In this document: piece by piece, positions 8,610 to 19,318 of the stretch
How the letters are laid out: the number at the start of each line of letters is the position of its first letter
How positions within the stretch are numbered: the first letter of the stretch is position 1
Assembly: GCA_009694135.1 (NCBI GenBank)
Contig: SHVS01000014.1
Span: forward strand, 1-60,278
Direction: 5' to 3'
DNA length: 60,278 bases
Source of the DNA: Alphaproteobacteria bacterium
GTDB taxonomy: Bacteria > Pseudomonadota > Alphaproteobacteria > UBA6615
The notes under the pieces: model-generated
Told to the model about the DNA's origin: nothing
Database searches by the model: none
The model's input: only the letters and a program-made list of their open reading frames with translations
Program-made: the position numbers and the translations under genes

Positions 8610-9137
8610 TCAGCGCGGCGGTTTGGGATAGTAGCTGATGAATCCGTCGCGGTTCGGCATGCGCACCTGGGCAAGGGTCTTTTCGCTCAGCACGGCATCC
8701 TCGGGCACGATCTTGTCGATCGACAGCAGATACGCGATCACGGCGTAAATCTCGTCGCTGGTCAGGGATTGCGGCGCCGGATACGGCATCGCCCGGCGCA
8801 CATAATCGAAAATCGTCGTGGCATAGGGCCAATAACTGGCGACCGTCTTCACCGGCGTCCCGGAGGTAAGCGAGCCGATGCCGCCAGTGAGCCGATCCAT
8901 CGGCCCGCCGGCGCCCTTGTCACCATGACACGACTTGCAGTTGGCCTCATAGACCGCGAGCCCATCGGCGACCGAGCCGGCGCCGGGCGGCAGCGTCGCC
9001 CCATCCGGACCGATGGTGATGTCCTGCTTGGCGATCTCGTCCGGCGTAGCCACACGGCCGAGCCTGGGTTGCGCGAGCGCGGTCCCGGCCAAGCACAAGC
9101 CGAGGACGGCGGCGATCAGGATACGATTGCTAGGCAT
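8610..9137 (-). CDS. Cytochrome c partner of the SoxC-like sulfite dehydrogenase
   Basis: The 175-residue exported protein has a signal peptide (ALAQ, about residue 22), a single haem site CKSCH (around 67-71) and a likely axial Met in RRAMPY (around 114-118). Its start overlaps the stop of the SoxC-like gene by 8 bases, so it is translated from the same message and is the likely electron acceptor. It is smaller than the two-haem SoxD of the classical Sox system, so I avoid that name. Confidence 0.88.
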   Translation of the reverse strand: MPSNRILIAAVLGLCLAGTALAQPRLGRVATPDEIAKQDITIGPDGATLPPGAGSVADGLAVYEANCKSCHGDKGAGGPMDRLTGGIGSLTSGTPVKTVASYWPYATTIFDYVRRAMPYPAPQSLTSDEIYAVIAYLLSIDKIVPEDAVLSEKTLAQVRMPNRDGFISYYPKPPR

Positions 9138-10440
9138 AGGTGTTCTTCACATTGCCCAGCGGATCGACCGCCCAGAGCTGCATTGCGTTGTAGTGGAAGC
9201 CTTGCCCGGGCGCGTATTGCTCCATCCATGGCTTACGCAGCGGCTGGATGTCGCCCGTTTCGTCGATCGCGCGCGACAGCAGCGTTGTCATCTGCCCACT
9301 CCAGCGCCAGGGCAGGCGAAACCGGGTAACGGCCTTGGATATCACCGGCTGCGCCAGCGCCGCGGTCGCCCAGCTAACCCCGCCGTCGGCCGACACCTCG
9401 ACGGTCCGCACGCGACCGGCGCCCGACCAGGCGATGCCGGAGATTTCATAATATCCCGGCCCCTGGATCTTCATCCCGTACGACGGGTGGGTGATCACCG
9501 ATTTGGGCCCGAGCGGCAGGGTGAACTGCCGCGCCTTCCCATCCGGCATCAGCTCGGTATATTTCGAGGTCTCGTCCCTGGTATGCATCGGCCCTTCGGT
9601 CACTTTCAGCCGGCGCAACCACTTGACGTTGATGTTGCCCTCATAGCCTGGCAGCAGCAGGCGCATCGGGTAGCCTTGCTCGGGGCGCACCGCCTCGCCG
9701 TTTTGGTACAGGGCAATCATCGCATCGTCCTGGAGCTTTGCCAGCGGCACGCTGCGACTCATGCCGGCGGCATCGGCGCCTTCGGCGAGCACCCATTTGC
9801 CGCGCGGATCGATCCCGGCCTCGTCGAGCAGCACGGACACCGGCACGCCGGTCCATTCGCTGCATGACAAAAGCCCGTGCAGCCCACCGACCGTGTCCTG
9901 CGCCGGGTCCGGCCGGGTGAGCGCGCCACTGTTGCCAGCGCATTCGATGAAATGGATGCGCGTCTCCATCGGATAGCGCTGCAGCGTCGCCAGGGTGAAG
10001 ACGAGCGGCCGTTTGACCAGGCCATGGATCAGGAGCGTGTGCCGGCTCGCGTCGACATCCGGCACGCCATTATGGTGCCGCTCGAAATGCAGCCCCGACG
10101 GCGTGATCGAGCCGTTAAGCATATGCCATGGCGTGCGCGACGTGCCGGCGCCTTCGCGATTGGCCACGAGGGCGAACAAGCGCCGCACGCCTTCCTCGGA
10201 CCGAGCCGGCACGCCATAGCCGGTGAACAGCTTGCCTGGCCGCGTCATCGATAGCGGCGATTCGGCGCCGATGGTGGGCGCCGCCGCGGCGCTGTTAACC
10301 TTGGCGGCCACGGTCACCGCGCCGGCAAAGGCCACGCCGCCTCGCAGGAAGGCGCGCCGGTGCAACAGCCCGCCGCCGGCCACCGGCTCGCCGAGTTCGC
10401 TCTCCAGGCGCCGCATCGCGCGTTTATCGGATCCGTCCAT
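9130..10440 (-). CDS. soxC: Molybdenum sulfite dehydrogenase, SoxC-like
   Basis: This 436-residue periplasmic enzyme of the sulfite oxidase family carries a twin-arginine leader (RRAFLRGGVAFAGAV, around 29-43), so it is exported folded with its Mo cofactor. The Mo-ligating Cys is in FIECAGNSG, a SoxC hallmark, followed by the dimerisation domain (residues ~300-420). The first ATG that keeps the Tat leader is MDGSDKR. SoxC normally works with SoxXA, SoxYZ and SoxB, none of which is here, so oxidation of free sulfite with the adjacent cytochrome c is the more likely role. Confidence 0.87.
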   Translation of the reverse strand: MDGSDKRAMRRLESELGEPVAGGGLLHRRAFLRGGVAFAGAVTVAAKVNSAAAAPTIGAESPLSMTRPGKLFTGYGVPARSEEGVRRLFALVANREGAGTSRTPWHMLNGSITPSGLHFERHHNGVPDVDASRHTLLIHGLVKRPLVFTLATLQRYPMETRIHFIECAGNSGALTRPDPAQDTVGGLHGLLSCSEWTGVPVSVLLDEAGIDPRGKWVLAEGADAAGMSRSVPLAKLQDDAMIALYQNGEAVRPEQGYPMRLLLPGYEGNINVKWLRRLKVTEGPMHTRDETSKYTELMPDGKARQFTLPLGPKSVITHPSYGMKIQGPGYYEISGIAWSGAGRVRTVEVSADGGVSWATAALAQPVISKAVTRFRLPWRWSGQMTTLLSRAIDETGDIQPLRKPWMEQYAPGQGFHYNAMQLWAVDPLGNVKNTYA

Positions 10441-10787
10441 CGCTCCCTCTCTCCTCGCCCCCGGCGCGAGCGCGCCGTCCGTCGCGGCGGAGCCTATCTT
10501 CCGCCGGCCCGCGCGACAATGCACCACATGTGACAGCCATCACAGCGCCCATGGGGCATCTCTTGTAGTGTTGCCTTGACGTTGCGTTAGGTTTCCTCCC
10601 ACAGCCTAGACCGGAGCCTGATCGAGTTCGATCGGGCTCCGGTCTTTTTTGGTGGTCGCGTCCAGAGCCCGCGCCGACCGGCCGCCGCATGATTTTTTTG
10701 CCGGCGGATTCGGTTTCTGGTTGCATCCGGACGGGAAAGTCCCTAGAAGGCCGCGTTCCTTTAGGCCCCTTGGCTGGGGAAGAGACG
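10441..10787. other. Divergent intergenic region between soxC-like gene and speD
   Basis: No coding potential is convincing here. It must hold the promoters for both directions. The only clear structure is a plus-strand intrinsic-terminator hairpin at 10609-10650, 137 bases before the speD start. A short inverted repeat GGAC/GTCC is at about 10731-10744. Confidence 0.5.
10609..10650 (+). terminator. Intrinsic terminator-like hairpin upstream of speD
   Basis: The arms GACCGGAGCC and GGCTCCGGTC can pair over 10 bp around a GATCGAGTTCGATC-type inner palindrome, and are followed by six T. On the plus strand there is no gene upstream that it could serve, so it may be an attenuator in the speD leader or the end of a small RNA. 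Confidence 0.65.
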
Positions 10788-11237
10788 ATGTCACCCAAGC
10801 TCTCTTTGGCCAGTGTGGAATCAATCCACGCCGCCGCGAACGACTCGACCGCAACTCCGGTCGCGAACGACTATTTTATTCACCGCGATGGTCTGTGTTT
10901 CGCGGGAACCCACCTTTTGCTCGAATTGTGGGAAGCCAGCGCGCTCGACGACCCGCAAGAGGTCGAACGCGTGCTATGCGCCGCCGCGCGCGCCGCTAAG
11001 GCGACCATCCTGCACTCGCACATGCACAAGTTCTCGCCCAATGGCGGGGTCTCGGGCGTGGTCGTGCTGGCGGAAAGCCACATCTCGATTCACACCTGGC
11101 CGGAACGTGGCTACGCCGCGGTCGATATCTTCATGTGCGGGTCGTGCGATCCGTATCGTGCGCTGCCGACGCTCAAGCAGGCCTTCCGTCCCGGGCGGTT
11201 CCAGGTCGCGGAAGCCAAGCGAGGCATAGTGGCGTGA
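10788..11237 (+). CDS. speD: S-adenosylmethionine decarboxylase proenzyme (SpeD/SpeH class)
   Basis: The 149-residue proenzyme cleaves itself at the Glu-Ser bond in AESHISIHTWPE, giving a pyruvoyl cofactor on the Ser. It decarboxylates SAM to supply aminopropyl groups for spermidine. The catalytic HTWPE and C-terminal FMCGSCDP motifs are present. The reading frame is open to an ATG at 10689, but the ATG at 10788 follows GGGGAAGAG and gives the usual length. The stop shares bases with the GTG of speE. Confidence 0.93.
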   Translation: MSPKLSLASVESIHAAANDSTATPVANDYFIHRDGLCFAGTHLLLELWEASALDDPQEVERVLCAAARAAKATILHSHMHKFSPNGGVSGVVVLAESHISIHTWPERGYAAVDIFMCGSCDPYRALPTLKQAFRPGRFQVAEAKRGIVA

Positions 11238-12094
11238 CCGAGTGGGCGTTTTTTGACGAAGCGCTGCGCGCCGGCGTGCAGATCGGTCTCGAATACAAGT
11301 GCAAAATCTACGAAGAGAAAGACGCCCTCCAGCACTTGGTGGTCTACGAAACCGTGCGTTTCGGCCGCGCGCTGGTGCTCGACGGCGTTATCCAGATCAC
11401 CGAGAAAGACGAGTTCGCCTATAGCGAAATGATGGCGCATGTGCCGATTCTCGCCCATGGCGCCGCGCGCTCGGTGATCGTGATCGGCGGCGGCGACGGC
11501 GGCGTGCTCAACGAGGTTTTGCAGCACAAGACGGTCGAGCGGGCGACGATGATCGAGATCGACCCGCATGTGATCGATATCTGCAAGGAATGGCTGCCGA
11601 TGATCAGCGACGGAGCGTTCGAAGACCCGCGCACCAATCTGCTGATCGCCGACGGCGCCAAATTCATAGCCGAGACGGACCAGAAGGCCGACGTGATCAT
11701 CGTCGATTCGACCGATCCGCATGGTCCGGGCGAAGTCCTGTTCCACGAAGAGTTCTATCGCAATAGCCGCCGCGTGCTGAATCCGGGCGGCATCCTGGTG
11801 ACGCAGAGCGGCGTGCCGGCGATCCAACCGGCCGAGGCGACCACGACCTTCCGCCGTCTGGGCAAGGTCTTCCAGGACGCCTGGGTCTACGTGGCCGCCG
11901 TGCCGACTTATGCCGGCGGGCTGATGGCGCTCGGCTGGGGATGCGACGATCCGAGCAAGCGCGCGACGCCGCTGGCGACCATCGAGCAGCGCTACCAAGC
12001 CTCGGGTATCAAAACCCGCTACTACCACCCGCAGATTCACCAGGCGGCCTTCGCCGTCCCCGGTTACGTGCGCGAGCTGCTGGTCAAGGACTAG
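11234..12094 (+). CDS. speE: Spermidine synthase
   Basis: The 286-residue enzyme transfers the aminopropyl group of decarboxylated SAM to putrescine. It shows the GGGDGG SAM-binding loop, the EIDP motif and the DSTDPHGPGEVLF catalytic stretch, plus the N-terminal beta domain. The start is GTG inside a GTGA overlap with speD, so translation is coupled; this is the usual speD-speE pairing. Confidence 0.95.
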   Translation: MTEWAFFDEALRAGVQIGLEYKCKIYEEKDALQHLVVYETVRFGRALVLDGVIQITEKDEFAYSEMMAHVPILAHGAARSVIVIGGGDGGVLNEVLQHKTVERATMIEIDPHVIDICKEWLPMISDGAFEDPRTNLLIADGAKFIAETDQKADVIIVDSTDPHGPGEVLFHEEFYRNSRRVLNPGGILVTQSGVPAIQPAEATTTFRRLGKVFQDAWVYVAAVPTYAGGLMALGWGCDDPSKRATPLATIEQRYQASGIKTRYYHPQIHQAAFAVPGYVRELLVKD

Positions 12095-12097
12095 CGC

Positions 12098-12373
12098 TTA
12101 GCCCGGCGGCACGCCGCGCGACAAAGCGATCCAGCCAACGATCACCCGGTAGCAGTAGAACAGCGCGGCGCCGATCAGCAGCAGCCAGCCGATCTTGACC
12201 ACCGTCAGCACCAGCCCGAACACCCCGAGCAGCGCGGCCCACCAGAAGCTCCCGATCTGCCAGGCATAATGCGCTTCGAGCCACGAACCGCGCGCGTCGC
12301 CGCGCTTGATATGCGCGATGACGATGCCGATCAGCGGCGCGACGATGAACAGCCCATAGACGACATGCGCCAT
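12098..12373 (-). CDS. DUF4870-like small membrane protein
   Basis: The 91-residue protein has three hydrophobic segments (roughly 4-20, 34-54, 58-80) and a short basic loop (HIKRGDARGSWLEAHYAWQI), the pattern of the DUF4870/Tic20-like family whose function is unknown. The ATG before AHVVYG is chosen because residues upstream are polar and not family-like. It is convergent with speE, with three bases between the stops. Confidence 0.7.
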   Translation of the reverse strand: MAHVVYGLFIVAPLIGIVIAHIKRGDARGSWLEAHYAWQIGSFWWAALLGVFGLVLTVVKIGWLLLIGAALFYCYRVIVGWIALSRGVPPG

Positions 12374-12578
12374 CGTCGGATCGTCCCGAACCGAGCCAGG
12401 CAGCGGCGACCCCACTTTAGGCCGCCGCCAGCATGGGATACGGGCAGCCGGGTCCGCTTGCCGCGGGATAGCTATGCTGCGAGTGGCCGGGGCCGAGCGA
12501 CGCGGTCATGGCCAAGCCGCCTGCCGGCGGAGCATTGGGCGAAAGGGGGAGAACGGTAGAACGGCGATCAATAAGGTC

Positions 12579-12654
12579 TGGTGGAGCAGAGGGGGATCGA
12601 ACCCCTGACCTCGACATTGCGAACGTCGCGCTCTCCCAACTGAGCTACTGCCCC
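12579..12654 (-). tRNA. tRNA-Ala (anticodon CGC)
   Basis: The 76-nt sequence folds into a full cloverleaf: acceptor arm GGGGCAG/CTGCTCC (one G-U), D arm GCTC/GAGC, anticodon arm CGACG/TGTCG with loop TTCGCAA, and T arm AGGGG/CCCCT with TTCGATC. The CCA end is encoded. Anticodon CGC reads GCG (Ala), a frequent codon in this GC-rich genome. Confidence 0.96.
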
Positions 12655-12808
12655 ACACTTAGCGACAAACCTTGGCCAGCGCCGGATATGCGGTCGCGGG
12701 CGTGGCCCTGTCAAGAAGCGGCAGCAAGCGCGGTTTCTGGACACCCCGTCGGCCTTCACCTAGGGTCGCCGCCACGCCGCGTTCCCCCTTGGCGATTCGA
12801 GGCCCAAT

Positions 12809-13090
12809 ATGAACCCGTTCGAATGGCTGCTACTCACCCTGATCGATCTCTACCGCTGGGCGGTGATCATTTCGGTCGTCATGAGCTGGCTGTACCAGTT
12901 CAACATCGTCAATCGCGGCAACCAATTCGTGAACGCGATCGCCTCGTTCCTGTATTCGGCGACCGAGCCGGCGCTGAAACCAATCCGGCGCTATGTGCCG
13001 AACATCGGCGGGATGGATATTTCGCCGCTGGTGCTGATTATCGGCCTCTCCTTCCTGCATTTGTTGGTGAGCGATTACTGGCCGAGGTAA
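12809..13090 (+). CDS. YggT family membrane protein
   Basis: The 93-residue protein has two transmembrane segments (about 8-28 and 68-88) joined by the conserved segment with NRGNQFVNAI and EPALKPIRRYVP. YggT proteins have been tied to osmotic tolerance and to cell-division/cell-shape gene clusters in other bacteria. Next on the same strand come DUF167 (6 bases later) and folD, so this is a three-gene unit or longer. Confidence 0.88.
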   Translation: MNPFEWLLLTLIDLYRWAVIISVVMSWLYQFNIVNRGNQFVNAIASFLYSATEPALKPIRRYVPNIGGMDISPLVLIIGLSFLHLLVSDYWPR

Positions 13091-13096
13091 CCCTTC

Positions 13097-13417
13097 ATGC
13101 GATCAGCTCCGCTCATCCAAGCCACGGCGGGCGGACTCCAGCTGCGCGTGCGGGTCAACCCACGCGCCGGGCGCGATCGGGTCTTGGGTGTGATCGAGCT
13201 CCCCAGCGGCCCAGCCTTGAAGATCGCGGTGGCGGCTCCGGCGGCTGAAGGCCAAGCCAATGTTGCCGTAATGGAATTCCTGGCCAAGGGTCGCGGCGTG
13301 CCAAAGACGAAAATATCCATTGCGTCCAGCGCCTTCGGACGGCTCAAGCTGTTGCAAATCGAAGGCGACATGGAAGAGCTTGCCGCTAAGCTCGACGCCA
13401 TGATCGAGGACGCATGA
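13097..13417 (+). CDS. DUF167 (YggU) family protein
   Basis: The 106-residue cytoplasmic protein has the typical [16 protein letters not shown] start and the APAAEGQAN motif (around 55-63) of the small alpha/beta YggU fold. The family has no firmly known function. Its partner next to YggT is widespread, and its stop overlaps the folD start (ATGA). Confidence 0.88.
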   Translation: MRSAPLIQATAGGLQLRVRVNPRAGRDRVLGVIELPSGPALKIAVAAPAAEGQANVAVMEFLAKGRGVPKTKISIASSAFGRLKLLQIEGDMEELAAKLDAMIEDA

Positions 13418-14319
13418 CCGATCCCGCGAAGCTGATCGACGGCAAGGCTTTCGCCGCGACGATGCGGGCGCGCATCACCCAGCAGATCGTGCGCCTCAAA
13501 CAGGAGCATGGCATCACGCCCGGCCTGGCCGCGGTTCTGGTCGGCGACGACCCGGCCTCGTGGATCTATGTCGGCCTCAAGGAGAAGCAGAGCGCCGATG
13601 CCGGCATGCGCTCCTTCGTCCACCGGCTGGCGGCCGACACTTCGGAAAACGAGCTCTTGGCCCTAGTGCGCAAGCTCAACGCCGATCCGCAGGTGAGCGG
13701 CATTTTGGTGCAAATGCCGCTGCCCAAGGCGATCGACCCGGCGCGGGTGATCGAGGCCATCGCGCCGGAAAAAGACGTCGATGGCTTTCACCCGATCAAT
13801 GCCGGCAGGCTCGCATCCGGGCGGCCGGCGGAGGCGCTGCTGCCCTGCACGCCGCTCGGCTGCCTCTTGCTGCTGCGCCACAGGCTCGGCGATTTGGCCG
13901 GGAAACATGCCGTCGTGCTCGGCCGCTCGACCATCGTCGGCCGGCCGATGGCGCAGCTGCTGCTGACCGCCGATTGCACCGTCACCATCGCGCATTCGAA
14001 GTCGCGCGACCTGCCCGCGCTGTGCCGCCAGGCCGATATCCTGGTCGCGGCCGTCGGGCGGACCGAGATGGTGCGCGGCGATTGGATCAAGCCGGGCGCG
14101 AGTGTGATCGATGTCGGCATGAACCGGCTGCCGCCCGCGCCCGGCGCGGACAAGGGCAAGCTGGTCGGCGACGTCGCCTTCGCCGAGGCGATCGAGATCG
14201 CCGGCGCGATCACGCCGGTGCCGGGCGGAGTGGGCCCGATGACCATCGCCTGCCTGCTGCACAACACACTGATCGCCGCCTGCCGTCAGGCGGGGGTCAG
14301 TGTGCCGCAACCTCTGTAA
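13414..14319 (+). CDS. folD: Bifunctional methylenetetrahydrofolate dehydrogenase/cyclohydrolase
   Basis: The 301-residue enzyme interconverts 5,10-methylene-THF, methenyl-THF and 10-formyl-THF. Visible signatures are [14 protein letters not shown] with the catalytic Lys (around 49-62), ILVQMPLP (90-97), [14 protein letters not shown] (NADP fold, 170-183) and [11 protein letters not shown] (268-278). ATG sits in an ATGA overlap with the DUF167 gene. Confidence 0.95.
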   Translation: MTDPAKLIDGKAFAATMRARITQQIVRLKQEHGITPGLAAVLVGDDPASWIYVGLKEKQSADAGMRSFVHRLAADTSENELLALVRKLNADPQVSGILVQMPLPKAIDPARVIEAIAPEKDVDGFHPINAGRLASGRPAEALLPCTPLGCLLLLRHRLGDLAGKHAVVLGRSTIVGRPMAQLLLTADCTVTIAHSKSRDLPALCRQADILVAAVGRTEMVRGDWIKPGASVIDVGMNRLPPAPGADKGKLVGDVAFAEAIEIAGAITPVPGGVGPMTIACLLHNTLIAACRQAGVSVPQPL

Positions 14320-14330
14320 CGGTGGGGATC

Positions 14331-15007
14331 ATGAACAATTTGCTGGCTGCTGTCGTGCTGTTCGTCGCCGGGCACTTCGCCCTGTCGAGCGTGACGCTGC
14401 GGACGCCGCTGATCGCCAAACTCGGCGACGGCCCCTTCCGCGGACTCTATGCCGCTTTCTCGCTTGCGACGCTGGTCTGGGCAGGTTTCGCCTATGCCGT
14501 TGCGCCCGATGTGCGCCTGTGGCCGGCGGCCGCGGGCTTGAAATTGATTCCGCTCCTGGTGATGCCGATCGCCGTGTTCCTGCTGATCGCCGGCTATACG
14601 ACCAAGAGTCCGACCCGCGTCGGCGCGAAGCTGAGTCCAGGCGAGGTCACGACCGTATCCGGCGTGCTGCGCATCACGCGCCATCCGTTCCTTTGGGCGG
14701 CCGCGCTATGGGCCTTAAGCCACATCATCGCGCGCGGCGATCTGGCGGTCGTCATCCTCATGGGCGGGATCGTGGTGCTCGCCTTCGGCGGCATGCTGCA
14801 TATCGATCAGCGGCGCGAGGCGGAGTTCGGCGCGGCCTGGGGGCCGATCGCGCTGTCGACCAGCGTCATTCCCTTTGCCGCGCTCGCATCCGGCCGCACG
14901 ACGATGGACTGGGAAGGCATCGGCTGGTGGCGCGTCGCGCTCGGCCTCGCGCTCTATGCCGCCTTCCTGGTCGCCCACCCGTGGATTTTTGGCGTCAGCG
15001 CCCTGCC

Positions 15008-15011
<4 letters not shown>
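14331..15011 (+). CDS. NnrU family membrane protein
   Basis: The 226-residue protein has about six membrane segments and the NnrU signature [18 protein letters not shown]. NnrU was linked to denitrification in Rhodobacter, and is related to isoprenylcysteine methyltransferase-like membrane enzymes; the reaction is not known. The ATG follows GGTGGGG. It runs 11 bases after folD, so may be cotranscribed. Its end overlaps the convergent argG by four bases. Confidence 0.82.
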
Positions 15012-16216
<1,205 letters not shown>

Positions 16217-16294
16217 GCGCTTCGATCCCGAGTTCTAGGCGGCGGTTGCGGCGGGCCGGGAGTATAGGCGGAGCCCCCGCCCCGGCAAGACCCG

Positions 16295-18048
16295 CTAGGC
16301 TTGGATTCCGGCCTCGGCCAAGACGCCGTAGATGCGGTCGAATTCCTTGGGGTCCTTGTAGGGCAGTGTGCGTCGGCGGTGCTCCAGCGAGTAGGACGGA
16401 TTAACGCGCAGCAGTTCGGCCCAGGCTTCGCGCGCCTTGTCCATCTGTCCGAGATGGCCATAGCAAGCCGCCAATAGGGCCCGGCTGATATCGGTATCCG
16501 GGTTGCGGTCGATCCGCTCTTGCAAAACGTCGGCGGCCTCCTGCCAACGGCTCAGCGAAGCCAGCGCCTGCCCCTTGAAATGCAGTTGTGTGTCCATGAA
16601 ATGCGGGTCGAGCCGCATCACCTTTTCCACGTATTGCAGCGTCTCCTCCGACCGCCCGGCGTAAAGCATCACCGCGCCAAGCGCGCCAACGGCACGCGCG
16701 AAATTGGGATCGAGGGCAAGCGCCCTTTGCTGCGCCGCGATCGCGTCGTCGTGCCGGCCGCTCCACAGCAGAACGACGCCCTGCACGAATGCGCCTCGGG
16801 CTCCAACGGATCGGCGGCCACGGCGCGCTCGGCCAAGGCGCGCGCGGTCTCTTGGCTTTTCTCCGGCGAGTCCGACCATTGGTTCAGCGCCGCGAGCGAA
16901 TGGGACATGGCCAGGCCGGCGATCGCCGCCGCGAAATTCGGGTCGAGATCGAGCGCCCGTTCGAGCAAGCGGCGCGCTTCGGGCAGATTCTTCTTGGTCA
17001 CGCGCCAGGAGATGGCGCGCGCGCGCAAGTAAATCTCGTAGGCCTCGAGATTTTCAGTGCCGCGGTGCATGATCCGCGCCCCCTCCTCGCGCGTCAGCTT
17101 GACTTTAAGCGCGCCGACGATGTGCTGCGTCACCTCGTCCTGCACGGCGAAAATATCGTGCAGATCGCGGTCGAAACGCTCGGCCCAGAGATGCCCGCCG
17201 GTCGTGCCGTCGATGAGCTGCGCGTTCACGCGCACGCGGTTGCCGGCCTTGCGCACGCTGCCTTCAAGCGCGTAGCGCACGCCGAGTTCGCGCGTGACCT
17301 GGTGCAGATCGATACTTTTGCCCTTATAAGAAAAGGACGAATTGCGCGCGATCACCATCAACCCGGACACACGCGACAGATCGGTGATGATGTCCTCGGT
17401 GATGCCGTCGCTGAAATACGCCTGCTCAGGATCGCCCGACATGTTGTCGAACGGCAAGACCACGATCGAATTTTTTTCGACCGCCGGCGCCGCTTGGCGC
17501 GCCCCACTCGATGGCGCTTCGGTCCTGGTCCCCTGCAGGCGCCAAGCGAAGACACGGATCGGCCGGGCGATGTTCTTCGCCATGCGTTCGCCCAGATCGG
17601 CGAAGGGCTGGTCGAGCTTCCCGGCCACTTGGTCGTGCACGATCGATGACATGAAAACCGCGCCCGGCTCGGCCATCTCCTGCAGCCGCGCGGCGACATT
17701 CACCCCGTCGCCGAACACGTCGTCGCCTTCGATGATCACTTCGCCCAGATTGACGCCGATGCGGAAGGTGATCTCGGCCCCGCTCGCGCGCCCGGCCAGC
17801 GCCCGTTGCATCGTAATGGCCGCGCGCACGGCATCGACCGCGCTGGCGAACTCGGCCAGCAGCCCGTCGCCCGTCGTCTTGAAGATGCGCCCGGAATTGC
17901 CGGCAATGGCCGGATCAACGAACTCGCGCCGCGCTAGGCGCAACGCCTTGAGCGTGCCTTCTTCGTCGACGCCCATGAGCTTGGAATAGCCGACGACATC
18001 GGCCGACAGGATCGCCGCCAGCCGGCGTTTGACCGCGCCCTCGTTCAC
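16295..18048 (-). pseudogene. Adenylate cyclase (class III) with TolB-N and TPR domains, frameshifted
   Basis: The intact product would be about 584 residues: a class III cyclase domain (LSADVVGYSKLM with metal-binding Asp, KTTGDGLLAEF, DGVNVAARLQ; residues 10-165), a TolB-like domain (VVLPFDNMSGDPEQAYFSDG, about 195-300) and TPR repeats to the end. A one-base loss near 16788, after Glu-Ala-His, shifts the frame; restoring a T gives HFVQGVVLLWSGRHDDAIA and reads on to 16295. The GTG start overlaps the rlmN stop, so it is cotranscribed. A sequencing error is possible. The cyclase domain could still be made. Confidence 0.8.
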
Positions 18049-19169
18049 GGCGCCACCGGCGCGGCCGCCCGCCGCGGGCGCTCGCTCGCGCTTTTGAGTT
18101 GCCCGCAGGCGGCCAGGATATCCTCGCCGCGCGGCGTGCGGACGGGCGACGGATAGCCGGCATCGCGCACGATCTGCGCGAAACGCTCGATGGTCACATT
18201 GTCCGAGCGCTCATAGGGCGCGTTCGGCCAGGGGTTGAACGGGATCAGATTCACCTTGGCGGGAATATCGGCAATCAGCTCGACCAGACGGCGCGCGTCC
18301 TCGTCGCCGTCATTCACGCCCTTCAGCATCACATATTCGAAGGTAATGCGGCGCGCGTTATGAACACCCGGATACTCGCGGCAGGCTTGCAACAGTTCGG
18401 CCAGCGGATATTTCTTGTTGATCGGCATGATGCGGTCGCGCAGCTCGTCCGTGGTCGCGTGCAGCGAAATGGCAAGGCTCACGCCCAGTTCCTCCCCGGC
18501 GCGGCGAATGAGCGGCACCACGCCCGAGGTCGAGAGGGTCACGCGTCGGCGCGAGAGCTTGAGTCCGCCATCGTCGAGCAGCACGCGCACCGCTCTCGCC
18601 ACATTATCATAATTATACAGCGGCTCGCCCATGCCCATGAGCACGACATTGGTCACGGAGCGATCCGGGCGCGATGCCGGCCAATCGCCGAGCGCGTCCT
18701 TGGCGTTCAGCACCTGTCCAACGATTTCCGCCGCCGACAGGTTGCGCACCAGCCGCTGCGTTCCGGTATGGCAGAAGCGGCAGGACAGCGTGCAACCAAC
18801 TTGGGAGGAGATGCACAGAGTACCGCGATCGACCTCGGGAATGAAGACGGACTCGATCTCATTGCCGTCGGAGAGCCGCAGCAGCCATTTCTGCGTGCCA
18901 TCGGCCGAAATTTGATGCGCGGAAACAGTGGGCCGGGCGAGATGAAAATGCTCCGCCAGAAGCGCGCGCGCCGCTTGCGGCAGGCTCGACATCTGCGCGA
19001 AATCACCGACGCCGTGATGGTAAATCCACTGCCAGAGCTGGCGGGCGCGGAAGGGTTTTTCGCCCAGCGCGGCCAAGCGATCGGCCAACTCGGCGCGCCC
19101 GAGGCCAAGCAAGGTTTGCTGCGCGCCCGCCTGCAACGGCGGCGCAAAAGCGGCGGATGACAGCGGCAT
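18045..19169 (-). CDS. rlmN: Dual-specificity 23S rRNA (A2503)/tRNA (A37) C2-methyltransferase
   Basis: The 374-residue radical SAM enzyme adds a methyl group to C2 of A2503 and of tRNA A37. The iron-sulfur motif CTLSCRFC (CxxxCxxC) is present, with the GMGEPL SAM motif and the conserved Cys in the [15 protein letters not shown] segment, which forms the methyl-transfer intermediate. Length and N-terminal accessory domain are normal. It heads the unit with the cyclase pseudogene. Confidence 0.95.
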   Translation of the reverse strand: MPLSSAAFAPPLQAGAQQTLLGLGRAELADRLAALGEKPFRARQLWQWIYHHGVGDFAQMSSLPQAARALLAEHFHLARPTVSAHQISADGTQKWLLRLSDGNEIESVFIPEVDRGTLCISSQVGCTLSCRFCHTGTQRLVRNLSAAEIVGQVLNAKDALGDWPASRPDRSVTNVVLMGMGEPLYNYDNVARAVRVLLDDGGLKLSRRRVTLSTSGVVPLIRRAGEELGVSLAISLHATTDELRDRIMPINKKYPLAELLQACREYPGVHNARRITFEYVMLKGVNDGDEDARRLVELIADIPAKVNLIPFNPWPNAPYERSDNVTIERFAQIVRDAGYPSPVRTPRGEDILAACGQLKSASERPRRAAAPVAP

Positions 19170-19318
19170 GGAGAGGAGATAGGCCCGGCCACGCCCGGGC
19201 GCAAGGAAACGGGGCGCGATATTAGACTGGCATCCGCCAGTCTCACGCGGCTGCTACTTCAAACCCAGCAGCTTCTAGGGCATGTCAGTTGCAAACTCTT
19301 AATGAAGTGATTGTGGGA

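Noticed and set aside
10609-10650. A known SAM riboswitch in front of speD
   Set aside because: I could not match the leader to any SAM riboswitch consensus that I know; only the terminator-like hairpin is clear.
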